NCBI RefSeq assembly: GCF_031456545.1
Contig: NZ_JAVDUV010000001.1
Span: 2,046,001-2,110,000 of the forward strand
From: Agromyces sp. 3263
Lineage (GTDB): Bacteria; Actinomycetota; Actinomycetes; Actinomycetales; Microbacteriaceae
Direction: 5' to 3'
DNA: 64,000 nt
Shown here: positions 24,635 through 35,781 of the stretch, in pieces
Layout: every line of letters starts with the position of its first letter
Position numbering within the stretch: position 1 is the first letter of the stretch
The notes under the pieces: generated by a model
Database searches by the model: none
Told to the model about the DNA's origin: nothing
Seen by the model: only the letters and a program-made list of their open reading frames with translations
Translations under genes and position numbers: made by a program

Positions 24635-25744
24635 TCAGTCAGGGGTGGTGTCGGTGTCGAACACCGGCGAAGACGGAAGCTCGTCGTCGACCGAGTTCAG
24701 CACCATCGACGCGAGGGCGTCGGCGCCGAGCGCGGCGAAGGCCGCGTCGGAGGTTCCGGATGCACCGCCGGCTCCGCCGGCTCCACCGGCTCCGCCGCCG
24801 GAGGCGGGGGAACCGGGAGTGTTGCCGCCGCTCGGAACGCGGTCGGCGGGTGCGATCGTGCCCGACAGGTCGGCGGGCACAGAGGTGGCGTCGAAGCCCG
24901 CAGGCGACGTCGTGGACAGCGCGCTGGAGTGCAGCGCGGCCGGCGCGTTCGCGGGCGGCGCGGCGGCGGTGGCCGACGACGCGGTGGCGCCGAGCGGGTC
25001 GCCGAGGCCCGGAATCACGGGCGAGCCGGGCACGCCGATGCCGCCGGATCCGCCCGGGAGGAGCGGGATCGACGGGAGCTGGGGGAGGATGCCGGAGCCG
25101 TCGGTGGGAAGCGGCCCCATGGAGCCGACGACCGCCTCGAGGGTGCCGTCGACGGTGTCGGCCACGCCGCCCACCGTCTTGCCGATGAGGCCCTTGGGCA
25201 CCACGGCGCCGACCACGGGAACCGCACCGACGGTCGAGTCGACCACGTGCCCGACGCCTGTGCCGATCGGGTGCAGGACCTTGCCGACGGCGCCGCTGCC
25301 GGCGGCGGCCTTCGCGGTCGCGGAGACCGCGTTGCCGACGGTGCCAACGGCCGTGTTGGTCGTGCCGACGACCGTGTTCCCGGTGCCCGTGACCGCCGCG
25401 GTGACGGCCGGAACCGCCTCGACGACGGGCTGCACGACCGGAGCGACGGGCTCGGGAACCGCCTCGACGACGGGCTGGGTGACGGTGTTGACCGGCTCGA
25501 CGACCGTCTCGACGACGGTGCCGACGGTGTCGCCGACGGCCGCGGTGGTCTGCGAGACCGCCCCGACCACGGCGCCGACCGCGCCGAGCAGTCCCTTGCC
25601 CTGGCCGCTCGGCTGGTTCTCGTCGGCCGAGGCGCCGGAGGCGCTTGCGAAGAGGCTCACGGCGAGCCAGATGGCGGCGAGGATCGTGCCCAGGAGGGCG
25701 TAGCGGAGCCACGGCACCTGCCGCGTGCGATCCGCTTCGATCAT
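24635..25744 (-). CDS. Exported low-complexity surface protein, function unknown
   Basis: A 369-residue protein. A hydrophobic segment (residues ~13-35, LRYALLGTILAAIWLAVSLF) ends in ASGASADE, which may be a signal peptide or a membrane anchor. Residues ~45-200 are Val/Ala/Thr/Pro-rich with repeated VVEAVPEP and TAVGTVGNAV-type strings. A Gly/Pro region (LLPGGSGGIGVPGSPVIPG) and a Gly-Gly-Ala stretch follow. No cysteines or known catalytic motif are visible. It lies 89 bp upstream of the chaplin-like gene on the same strand, so a shared surface-layer role is likely but unproven. The ATG follows a GAGAG ribosome site. Confidence 0.65.
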   Translation of the reverse strand: MIEADRTRQVPWLRYALLGTILAAIWLAVSLFASASGASADENQPSGQGKGLLGAVGAVVGAVSQTTAAVGDTVGTVVETVVEPVNTVTQPVVEAVPEPVAPVVQPVVEAVPAVTAAVTGTGNTVVGTTNTAVGTVGNAVSATAKAAAGSGAVGKVLHPIGTGVGHVVDSTVGAVPVVGAVVPKGLIGKTVGGVADTVDGTLEAVVGSMGPLPTDGSGILPQLPSIPLLPGGSGGIGVPGSPVIPGLGDPLGATASSATAAAPPANAPAALHSSALSTTSPAGFDATSVPADLSGTIAPADRVPSGGNTPGSPASGGGAGGAGGAGGASGTSDAAFAALGADALASMVLNSVDDELPSSPVFDTDTTPD

Positions 25745-25879
25745 CGGTCTCTCACCCCCGTCCTCCGACGTTAGCGTGAAAACTCTTTCCGAGGGCGGCC
25801 CCCGTTCGGGGGGTTGCCATCCTTGTATTCCCAGCTTCCCGTGACGTTCCCGCACGCATGCCCCTGCGAGAATCGGGGG

Positions 25880-28800
25880 ATGCACCTGCTTGCCGCGCTC
25901 AGCATGAAGAACCGAGCGCTCATCGCGCTCGTCACCATCGTCGTCGCGATCTTCGGCGGCCTCGCGCTGTCGAGCCTCAAGCAGGAGCTCGCACCGTCGA
26001 TCGAGTTCCCGCAGCTGTCCATCGTCACGTCGTACCCGGGCGCGTCGCCCGACGTCGTCAACACGGACGTCTCCACGCCGATCGAGACCGCCATCCAGGG
26101 CATCACGGGCCTCGAGTCCACGTCCACGACGAGCTCCACGGGCCTGTCCCGCGTCACCGCGAGCTTCACCTACGGCACCGACCTCGCCTTCGCCGAGCAG
26201 AAGCTGCTCTCGGCGGTGAACCGCATCGCGGGCCAGCTCCCCGAGGACGTCGACCCGCAGGTGCTCGCCCTCAGCCTCGACGACTTCCCGGTCATCCAGG
26301 TCGCCGTCACCGGTGCCGACGACATCAGCGCACTCTCCGACGAGATCACGCGCACGACCCTCGGGGAGCTCAACGACCTCGACGGCGTACGAGAGGCCAC
26401 CCTCATCGGCGACGTCGGGCAGCGTGTCACGATCACGCCGAACCCCGAGGAGCTCGCCGCCCGCGGCATCTCGCAGCAGGCCATCCGCGACGCGCTCCAG
26501 CAGAACGGCCTCCTCGTGCCGGCCGGCACCATCACCGAGGGCGACTCCACCTTCGCCGTGCAGACCGGCGTGACCCTCGGCAGCGTCGAGGACATCGCCG
26601 GGCTCCCGGTGCTCGGTGCGACCGAGCAGCAGCCGGCTCCGGATGCCGCGGGCGGCGGGTCCGGCGGGTCCGGCGAAGCGGCGTTCCCCGGCGCCGAGGC
26701 GGGTGCCGGGGCGGCCGGCCCGGCCACGGTCGGCGTGCCCGTCGCGACGACCATCGGCGACGTGGCATCCGTGGAGCTCACCGACAACCCGGTCACGAGC
26801 ATCTCGCGAGTGAACGGGGAGCCCGCGCTCACCATCGCGGTGACGAAGCTGCCCGCGGCCAACACCGTCGAGGTGTCGAACGCGGTGCGCGAGATCCTGC
26901 CCGATCTCGAGTCGTCGCTCGACACGACGAACCCCGGGGCCACGTTCACCGTCGTGTTCGACCAGGCGCCCTACATCCAGCAGTCGATCGAGTCGCTCGC
27001 GACCGAGGGCCTGCTCGGCCTGCTCTTCGCGGTGATCGTGATCCTCGTGTTCCTGATGTCGGTGCGCGCCACGCTCGTCACGGCGATCTCGATCCCGACG
27101 TCGGTGCTCATCACGTTCATCGGCCTCCAGGCGTCCGACTACACGTTGAACATCCTCACGCTCGGCGCGCTGACGATCGCCATCGGCCGCGTCGTCGACG
27201 ACTCCATCGTCGTCATCGAGAACATCAAGCGGCACCTGGTGGCCGGGGCCCCGAAGGACACCACCATCGTGCGGGCCGTACGCGAGGTCGCCGGCGCGAT
27301 CACCGCGTCGACCATCACGACCGTCGCGGTGTTCCTGCCGCTCGCGCTCGTCGAGGGGGTCACCGGCGAGCTGTTCCGGCCGTTCGCGCTGACGGTCACG
27401 ATCGCGCTCGCCGCGTCGCTGCTCGTGTCGCTCACGATCGTGCCGGTGCTCGCGTACTGGTTCCTGAAGCCCGCCAAGCTGCACAAGCACGACGAGGAGG
27501 GCGAGGTCGCCGCGGCGGCGTTCGTCGACGAGGAGAACCCCAAGCAGGCCGTCGACGAGCTCGAGCACCCCTCGCGGCTGCAGCGCGGCTACCTGCCGAT
27601 CATCGCGTGGACGCTGAAGCACGGCGTGGTGACCCTCGTCATCGCCGGGCTCGTGCTCGTGGGCACCCTGGCGCTCACGCCGCTCATGAAGACGAACTTC
27701 CTCGGCTCGTCGGGGCAGAACACGTTCCGGGTCACGCAGGAGCTGCCGGTCGGCACCAGCCTGGATGCGCTCAGCGCCGCGTCGGAGCCCGTGGAGCAGG
27801 TCATCCGCGAGACCGAGGGCGTCGAGACCGTGCAGACCTCGATCGGCTCGGGCGGGCGCGGGCTCGCCGCGGCGCTCGGCGGCGGCAACGGCGCGACCAT
27901 CACGTACTCGATCACGACCGACGAGGACGCCGATCAGGACGCCCTGCAGGCCGGGGTGCGCGAGGAGCTCGACGACCTCGACGACGTGGGCGACATCACG
28001 TTGGCGGCATCGAGCGGCTTCGGCGCCTCGAGCGACATCGCGGTCGACGTCACCGCCTCGAACGCGGAGGACCTGCAGGCCGCGACCGAGGCGGTGCAGC
28101 AGGAGCTCGACGGGCTCGACTCGCTCGCGCAGACGTCGTCGAACCTGTCGGAGTCGCGCGAATACGTCGCCGTCGAGGTGAACCGGGCGGATGCCGCGGC
28201 CGCCGGTTACTCGGAGGTCGCCCTCGGCGGCTTCGTCTCGGCCGCGATGCAGCCGCAGTCGGCGGGCTCGGTCGTCATCGACGAGAAGACGCTCACGATC
28301 TACCTCGCCTCCGACAACCCGCCCGTGTCGGTGGAAGAGCTCTCGGCGCTCGAGGTGCCGACGCCGAGCGGGCTCGTGCGCCTCGACTCGCTCGCGACCG
28401 TCGAGCAGGTCGAGGGGCCCTCGTCGGTCACGACGGTGCAGGGCCTGCGCAGCGCCACGGTCTCCGCGACGCCGAACGACGACGACCTCGGTACCGCGAG
28501 CGCCGAGGTGTCCGCGGCGGTCGAGACCGCCGACCTTCCGGCCGGCGCGACGGCGTCGATCGGCGGCGTCTCGGCCGACCAGCAGGAGTCGTTCTCGCAG
28601 CTGGGGCTGGCACTGCTCGCGGCGATCCTCATCGTCTACATCGTGATGGTGGCGACCTTCCGCTCGCTGCTGCAGCCGCTGCTGCTGCTCGTGTCGGTGC
28701 CGTTCGCGGCGACCGGTGCGATCGCGCTGCAGGTCATCACCGGCATCCCGCTCGGCGTCGCCTCGCTCGTGGGCGTGCTCATGCTCGTGGGCATCGTCGT

Positions 28801-29218
28801 GACGAACGCGATCGTGCTCGTCGACCTCGTGAACCAGTACCGCGATCGCGGCATGAACGTGCGCGACGCGCTGCTGCACGGCTCGTCGCGACGTCTGCGG
28901 CCGATCCTCATGACGGCGCTGGCCACGATCTTCGCGCTCCTGCCCATGGCGATCGGCCTCACGGGCCACGGCGGGTTCATCTCGCAGCCCCTCGCGCTCG
29001 TCGTGATCGGCGGCCTCGTGTCGTCGACCGCGCTCACGCTCATCGTGCTGCCCGTGCTCTACGACCTCGTCGAGGGCGGACGCGAGCGTCGCCGTGCCCG
29101 ACGAGCGGCGAAGGCGGCGGGCACGGATGACGCGGGCGGCGGCCCTGCCGGGGGCAGCCCCGTGGATGGCCCCGACGCGCCGGCGCCCGAGCCCCTTCCG
29201 GTGCCCGAGAACGCCTAG
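25880..29218 (+). CDS. RND-superfamily efflux permease (HAE/AcrB type)
   Basis: A 1112-residue RND permease. It has the family layout of one helix, a large extracytoplasmic loop, six helices, a second loop and five helices. The proton-relay pair is in AIGRVVDDSIVVIENI (about residue 440). The internal duplication is visible at SLASSL-type helix starts and at ILVYI and LPLALVEGVTGELFRP. The first loop carries a Gly/Ala-rich insertion (about residues 255-285). The ATG at 25880 was chosen over an upstream in-frame start because GAGAAT (25868-25873) ends 6 nt before it. No membrane-fusion or outer-membrane partner is encoded nearby, as expected for a monoderm cell. The substrate is unknown. Confidence 0.9.
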   Translation: MHLLAALSMKNRALIALVTIVVAIFGGLALSSLKQELAPSIEFPQLSIVTSYPGASPDVVNTDVSTPIETAIQGITGLESTSTTSSTGLSRVTASFTYGTDLAFAEQKLLSAVNRIAGQLPEDVDPQVLALSLDDFPVIQVAVTGADDISALSDEITRTTLGELNDLDGVREATLIGDVGQRVTITPNPEELAARGISQQAIRDALQQNGLLVPAGTITEGDSTFAVQTGVTLGSVEDIAGLPVLGATEQQPAPDAAGGGSGGSGEAAFPGAEAGAGAAGPATVGVPVATTIGDVASVELTDNPVTSISRVNGEPALTIAVTKLPAANTVEVSNAVREILPDLESSLDTTNPGATFTVVFDQAPYIQQSIESLATEGLLGLLFAVIVILVFLMSVRATLVTAISIPTSVLITFIGLQASDYTLNILTLGALTIAIGRVVDDSIVVIENIKRHLVAGAPKDTTIVRAVREVAGAITASTITTVAVFLPLALVEGVTGELFRPFALTVTIALAASLLVSLTIVPVLAYWFLKPAKLHKHDEEGEVAAAAFVDEENPKQAVDELEHPSRLQRGYLPIIAWTLKHGVVTLVIAGLVLVGTLALTPLMKTNFLGSSGQNTFRVTQELPVGTSLDALSAASEPVEQVIRETEGVETVQTSIGSGGRGLAAALGGGNGATITYSITTDEDADQDALQAGVREELDDLDDVGDITLAASSGFGASSDIAVDVTASNAEDLQAATEAVQQELDGLDSLAQTSSNLSESREYVAVEVNRADAAAAGYSEVALGGFVSAAMQPQSAGSVVIDEKTLTIYLASDNPPVSVEELSALEVPTPSGLVRLDSLATVEQVEGPSSVTTVQGLRSATVSATPNDDDLGTASAEVSAAVETADLPAGATASIGGVSADQQESFSQLGLALLAAILIVYIVMVATFRSLLQPLLLLVSVPFAATGAIALQVITGIPLGVASLVGVLMLVGIVVTNAIVLVDLVNQYRDRGMNVRDALLHGSSRRLRPILMTALATIFALLPMAIGLTGHGGFISQPLALVVIGGLVSSTALTLIVLPVLYDLVEGGRERRRARRAAKAAGTDDAGGGPAGGSPVDGPDAPAPEPLPVPENA

Positions 29219-29227
29219 CTGCCCCGG

Positions 29228-30463
29228 TCAGGGCGCGTTGTCGGAGGTGGCGGTCGCGCCGCTCGCCGGCTGCTCGCAGGCGTCCCCGAAGGTGTGCGGC
29301 ACCGACGGCCCCCAGTTCACGGAGTCCGCCTGCACCTGGAAGTGCAGGTGCGGACCCGCCGTGCGGCCGGTGTTCCCCGACCGTGCGATCGCCTGGCCCT
29401 GGCGCACCTCGTCGCCGACCGCGACGAGGACGCCGTCGTTCTGGATGTGGAAGTACCAGCTCGTGAAGCCGCCGGCGTGCCGGAGGCGCACGGCGTTGCC
29501 CCAGTTGCGCAGGTCCCCGTCGGGGAACGGCGTGTTGTCGGGGCCCACGTCCTTCGTCGGGTTGAAGGTTCCCGTGAGGTTCTCCTGCAGCCACTCCACG
29601 GTGCCCGCCCGCGCGGCGCGGATCTCGGTCCCCGCGGGCATGTCGAAGTCGAACGCCCAGGCCTGCACGCCCGTGTGCGACCCGCCCGCCGGCGAGTTGT
29701 TGCCCTGGCCGACCGTGTACGAGTCGCCGCCCCTCCACGGGTAGCGGTACGCCCCGACCGGGTCGTCGTGCAGGGAGAGACAGGCGATCCGGAGGCCCCG
29801 GGCGAAGTACGCGCCGTCCTCCGTCGAGAAGTCGACGGCCCCGCGCCCCGCGCTCCACCACTGGGTGCCCTCGCCCGGTCGCCAGACCGCCGCGAAGCGA
29901 CCGTGGTCGACCACGAGCGAGGTGATGCGCAGCCCGTCCGCGAAGTAGGTGGCATCCGCTGCGGCGAACTCGTCGGCGCTCATGCCCCACTTGACCCACT
30001 GGGTGCCTTCGCCAGGCCGCCAGACGGCGGCGATGCGCCCGTCCTCGACCTCGAGCGACGTGACGCGCAGGCCCTGCGGGAAGTACTCGTTGTCGGCGGC
30101 GATGAAGTCGTCGTCGGTCATGCCCCACTTGACCCACTGGGTGCCTTCGCCGGGCCGCCAGACCGCGGCGATGCGCCGGTCGGCGATGTCGAACGAGGTG
30201 ATGCGCAGGCCTTGTGGGAAGTACTCGTTGTCGGCGGCGATGAAGTCGTCGTCGGTCATGCCCCACTTGACCCACTGGGTGCCTTCGCCGGGCCGCCAGA
30301 CCGCGGCGATGCGCCCTTCGTGGAACTCGAGCGACGTGACGCGCAGGCCTTGTGGGAAGTACTCGTTGTCGGCGGCGATGAAGTCGTCGTCGGTCATCCC
30401 CCACTTCACCCACTGCGTGCCGTCCCCCGGCTGCCAGACCGTGCTGAACGCGACGTCGGCCAT
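29228..30463 (-). CDS. M23 metallopeptidase-like protein with five 46-residue repeats
   Basis: A 411-residue protein. Five tandem 46-residue repeats fill residues ~1-235, each with the pattern VWRPGEGTQWVKWGMTDDDF, then AADNEYFPQGLRVTSLE. They look like the bacterial tandem repeat domain 1 family. An M23 domain follows: His263 in HTGVQAWAFDF with Asp272, His339 in WYFH and His372/His374 in GPHLHFQ are the zinc and catalytic positions. M23 enzymes cut peptidoglycan cross-bridges. No signal peptide is seen at MADVAFSTVW, so export is unexplained. It converges on the RND gene. Confidence 0.83.
   Translation of the reverse strand: MADVAFSTVWQPGDGTQWVKWGMTDDDFIAADNEYFPQGLRVTSLEFHEGRIAAVWRPGEGTQWVKWGMTDDDFIAADNEYFPQGLRITSFDIADRRIAAVWRPGEGTQWVKWGMTDDDFIAADNEYFPQGLRVTSLEVEDGRIAAVWRPGEGTQWVKWGMSADEFAAADATYFADGLRITSLVVDHGRFAAVWRPGEGTQWWSAGRGAVDFSTEDGAYFARGLRIACLSLHDDPVGAYRYPWRGGDSYTVGQGNNSPAGGSHTGVQAWAFDFDMPAGTEIRAARAGTVEWLQENLTGTFNPTKDVGPDNTPFPDGDLRNWGNAVRLRHAGGFTSWYFHIQNDGVLVAVGDEVRQGQAIARSGNTGRTAGPHLHFQVQADSVNWGPSVPHTFGDACEQPASGATATSDNAP
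29981..30420. repeat. 138-bp tandem DNA repeats in the M23-repeat gene
   Basis: Anchor bases at 29981, 30119, 30257 and 30395 are spaced by exactly 138 bp, with near-identical DNA between copies. Such identity at synonymous sites points to recent duplication or gene conversion. Confidence 0.85.
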
Positions 30464-30624
30464 GGGTCCCCCTCCCGTCGATGGTGACGCGGGGTCACTC
30501 CCGATGGGACCGGCCGCGAGCCACCCCGCCATTCTCTGCCGCGAGCCGGGCGACTTCAATGGATGCCGACGAATCCTCAGGTCGCTCGTCCGCGCGTGGG
30601 CGGCCCGGCGGAGGCGGGCGTGGC

Positions 30625-31938
30625 TCAGCGCGGCAGCGACGCCGCCTTCGCGAGCAGCGCGGCGCGCTCCCGCTCGTTGCCCGTGAGCCGTGCGGCGGCC
30701 TCGAGCTCGCCGCGCGCCTCCTGGTCGCGGCCGAGGCGGGCGAGCAGCTCGCCACGCACGGCGGGCAGCCCCGGATACCCGGCGAGGCGGCCCGATCGCT
30801 CCAGCTCGTCGACCACGCGCAGCGCGCTCGCCGGACCCGTCGCCATCGCCACGGCCACGGCGCGGTTGAGCTCGACCACGGGCGACGGCGCGATGCGTCC
30901 GAGCGCCTCGTAGAGCAGCACGATGCGGGCCCAGTCGGTGTCGTCCGCCGAGGGCGCGACCGCGTGGCACTCCGCGATCGCGGCCTGCAGCCCGTACGAG
31001 GCGCGGCCGCGGCCGATCCGGTCGGCGCGCGCCAGGGCGGCGCGGCCGCGCTCGATCTGCGCCCGGTCCCAGCGGCTGCGGTCCTGCCGGTCGAGCGGGA
31101 TCGGCGTGCCGTCCCGGCCGACCCTGGCTCCGAAGCGGGACGCCTGGAACTCCATCAGGGCCACGAGCGCGTGCGCCTCGGGCTCTCGTGGCATGAGCTC
31201 GGCCACCATGCGCGCGAGCCGCAGCGCCTCGGCGGAGACATCCGGTCGCACCCAGTGCTCGCCAGCCGCGGGCAGGTACCCCTCGTTGAAGACGAGGTAG
31301 AGCACGCTCAGCACCGAGCCGAGCCGCGCGGCGTAGTCCTGCGGCTCGGGCACCTCGAACGGCACGTTGGCCGCGGAGAGGGTCTTCTTCGCCCGCACGA
31401 TGCGCTGCTGGATCGTGGCGACCGGCACGAGGAACGCCCGCGCGATCTCCTCCGAGCTGAGGCCGCCGACGATGCGCAGCGTGAGCGCGATCTGCGCCTC
31501 GCGGGACAGCACGGGGTGGCACGCCACGAACACGAGGCGCAGCACGTCGTCGTCGATGGTGTCGGGGTCCCAGAAGGTGCCGGATGCCTCGCCGTCCTGC
31601 TGCTCGAGGTCGCGGGCCATCGCGGCGTACCGCTCGTCGAGCCGCTCGCGCCGACGCCACCCGTCGATCGCGCGGCGCTTCGCGACCGCCGTGAGCCACG
31701 CGCCGCCGTTGCGGGGCACGCCCTCGGACGGCCACTGCCGCAGCGCCTCGAGCATCGCCTCCTGGGCGAGGTCCTCGGCCTGGCCGACGTCGCCGACGAA
31801 TCGGGTGAGCGTGGCGACGATGCGCGCGGACTCGATGCGCCAGACGGCGGCCAGGGCGCGGCGGGCGTGGTCGGCGTCGGTTGCGGCCTCCACGCCGTCC
31901 GCCGCGCCGGCCACGCCCGGGGCATCCGTCGCGCTCAT
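30625..31938 (-). CDS. RNA polymerase ECF sigma factor, ECF42 group
   Basis: A 437-residue protein. Residues ~28-195 hold the sigma-2 region (FVGDVGQAEDLAQEAMLEAL) and the sigma-4 region (LSSEEIARAFLVPVATIQQRIVRAK). The rest is the long C-terminal helical (TPR-like, DUF6596) extension that marks ECF42 sigma factors, including VLSVLYLVFNEGYLPAAGEHW. ECF42 sigmas have no anti-sigma; the extension and a DGPF/YciI partner control them. The gene starts 1 nt after the yciI stop codon on the same strand, so the two are co-transcribed. The promoter upstream of yciI fits this sigma itself. Confidence 0.9.
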   Translation of the reverse strand: MSATDAPGVAGAADGVEAATDADHARRALAAVWRIESARIVATLTRFVGDVGQAEDLAQEAMLEALRQWPSEGVPRNGGAWLTAVAKRRAIDGWRRRERLDERYAAMARDLEQQDGEASGTFWDPDTIDDDVLRLVFVACHPVLSREAQIALTLRIVGGLSSEEIARAFLVPVATIQQRIVRAKKTLSAANVPFEVPEPQDYAARLGSVLSVLYLVFNEGYLPAAGEHWVRPDVSAEALRLARMVAELMPREPEAHALVALMEFQASRFGARVGRDGTPIPLDRQDRSRWDRAQIERGRAALARADRIGRGRASYGLQAAIAECHAVAPSADDTDWARIVLLYEALGRIAPSPVVELNRAVAVAMATGPASALRVVDELERSGRLAGYPGLPAVRGELLARLGRDQEARGELEAAARLTGNERERAALLAKAASLPR

Positions 31939-31939
31939 G

Positions 31940-32374
31940 TCAGCTGGCCGTGCCCGCGGCCTTCGCCTCGGCCTCGGCGCGCCAGCCGGCCTCCTTCTGG
32001 ATCCACTCGTTGTCCTGCGGGAAGTCCTCGAGCTCATTCACCCGTCGCACTTCGAGTCGGGCACCAGGGCCGAGCGGGCAGCGCTTCGCCCACTCGACGG
32101 CCTCCTCCTTGCTCGAGACGCCGATGATCCAGAAGCCGTTGAAGAGCTCCTTGGCCTCGGCGTACGGGCCGTCGGTGACGACCGGCGGAGTCGCGTCGAA
32201 GTCGACGACGAAGCCCTCCTTCGCGTCGGCGAGGCCTTCGCCCGCGAGCAGCACGCCGGCCTTGATCAGCGACTCGTTGTAGGCGCCCATCGCGGCGATG
32301 ACCTCGGCGAAATCCATCTGCTCGTAGTTGGCGATGCCCGCGTCGTCGGCGCGCATGATCAGCATGTACTTCAT
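31940..32374 (-). CDS. YciI-like DGPF-domain protein
   Basis: A 144-residue YciI-fold protein. MKYMLIMRAD at the start, and TDGPYAEAKELFNGFWIIG, which contains the DGPY/F motif, define the family. Proteins of this type are always next to ECF42 sigma factors and are thought to sense or act downstream of the same signal. It is the first gene of the unit and has an AAGGAGA ribosome site. Confidence 0.9.
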   Translation of the reverse strand: MKYMLIMRADDAGIANYEQMDFAEVIAAMGAYNESLIKAGVLLAGEGLADAKEGFVVDFDATPPVVTDGPYAEAKELFNGFWIIGVSSKEEAVEWAKRCPLGPGARLEVRRVNELEDFPQDNEWIQKEAGWRAEAEAKAAGTAS

Positions 32375-32431
32375 CGTCGTTCTCCTTGGTCGTGTGCATC
32401 GTGGCCGGCCGTGGTGCCCGCCTCACCCTTG

Positions 32432-32460
32432 CGTCGAACGGCCGTGGTGCCGGATCGACA
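32432..32460 (-). promoter_or_regulatory. ECF42-type promoter of the yciI-sigma unit
   Basis: Read on the minus strand, TGTCGA (plus 32455-32460) and TCGACG (plus 32432-32437) are 17 bp apart. ECF42 promoters are known to have TGTCGA at -35 and a CGA/TC-type -10. It lies 58 bp upstream of the yciI ATG, so the sigma factor probably activates its own unit. Confidence 0.6.
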
Positions 32461-32526
32461 TCGGCGCGAAGGTTTTCTTCGACATGCTCGCACGGCCGTG
32501 CCTCGGCGACGAGAGCAGGGGCGAGC

Positions 32527-34823
<2,297 letters not shown>

Positions 34824-34827
<4 letters not shown>

Positions 34828-35687
34828 GCGGCGCCTCCGCCGACCGCGCCGACGGGCTCGTGCGCGGGTTCCGCGATGCGCTCGGCCCCCGAGTACACCA
34901 CCATCGAGTCGCCCCGGAGGAACCCGACGAGCGTCAGCCCGGCATCCTTGGCCAGCTCGACCGCGAGCGACGACGGCGCCGAGACCGCGGCGAGCACCGG
35001 GATGCCGGCCATCGACGCCTTCTGCGCGAGCTCGAAGCTCGTGCGGCCCGACACCTGCAGCACGATGCCGCGCAGGGGCAGCAGGCCCTCGCGGGCGGCC
35101 CAGCCGATCACCTTGTCGACGGCATTGTGGCGTCCGACGTCCTCGCGGAGCACGAGCAGCGCGCCGGTGCGGCCGTCGAAGAGTGCGGCGGCGTGCAACC
35201 CGCCGGTCTTCTCGAACACGTCCTGCCCGGCGCGGAGCCGTTCGGGGAAGGTGACGAGGAGTGCCGGGTCCACGCGCAGGTCGTCGTCGATCGGATGGGC
35301 CGATCGGGTCCGCACCGCCTCGACGCTCGCCTTGCCGCACACCCCGCACGAGCTCGTCATGTACGTGCTGCGCTGGGTCGAGGCATCCGGAGCCGCGACG
35401 CCGGGCGCGAGTGTCAGGTCGAGCACGTTGTAGGTGTTCTCGCCGTCGGGCCCCGCGCAGTGGATGGCGGCCGCGACCTGGTCGCCGCGCGCGATGACGC
35501 CCTCGGAGACGAGGAAGCCGACGGCGAGGTCGACGTCGTGCCCCGGCGTGCGCATCGTGACGGCGAGGGGTTCGCGGCCGACCCGGATCTCGAGGGGCTC
35601 CTCGACGGCCAGGAGGTCCTCCCGGCGGGAGGTCGGCCCGCCCACCGTGATGCGTGTGACCCGCGTCCTCGTCGTGATCCTGCCCAT
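34824..35687 (-). CDS. fdhD: Sulfurtransferase FdhD, molybdoenzyme maturation
   Basis: A 287-residue FdhD. SSCGVCGKAS contains the functional Cys pair (Cys114, Cys117), and DVGRHNAVDKVIG is the second family motif. FdhD carries sulfur to the molybdenum of the cofactor of formate-dehydrogenase-like enzymes, here presumably the YdeP-type enzyme encoded immediately downstream and overlapping by 4 nt. The ATG at 35687 is preceded by a weak ribosome site (AGGA). Confidence 0.93.
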
Positions 35688-35781
35688 GCATCCTGCCTAT
35701 CACGGTCGGCCGTGCGCGGGATGGGTTCGTTCCGTGACGCGCGCCCGTTCGCCCCCGACCGATGCGGCCTACAGTGAAGCC

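Noticed and set aside
24635..28969. A 1444-codon open frame on the minus strand
   Set aside because: Only its last 369 codons (from 25744) form a real gene. The rest is the antisense of the RND gene, a GC-rich reading-frame artefact with Arg/Asp-rich composition.
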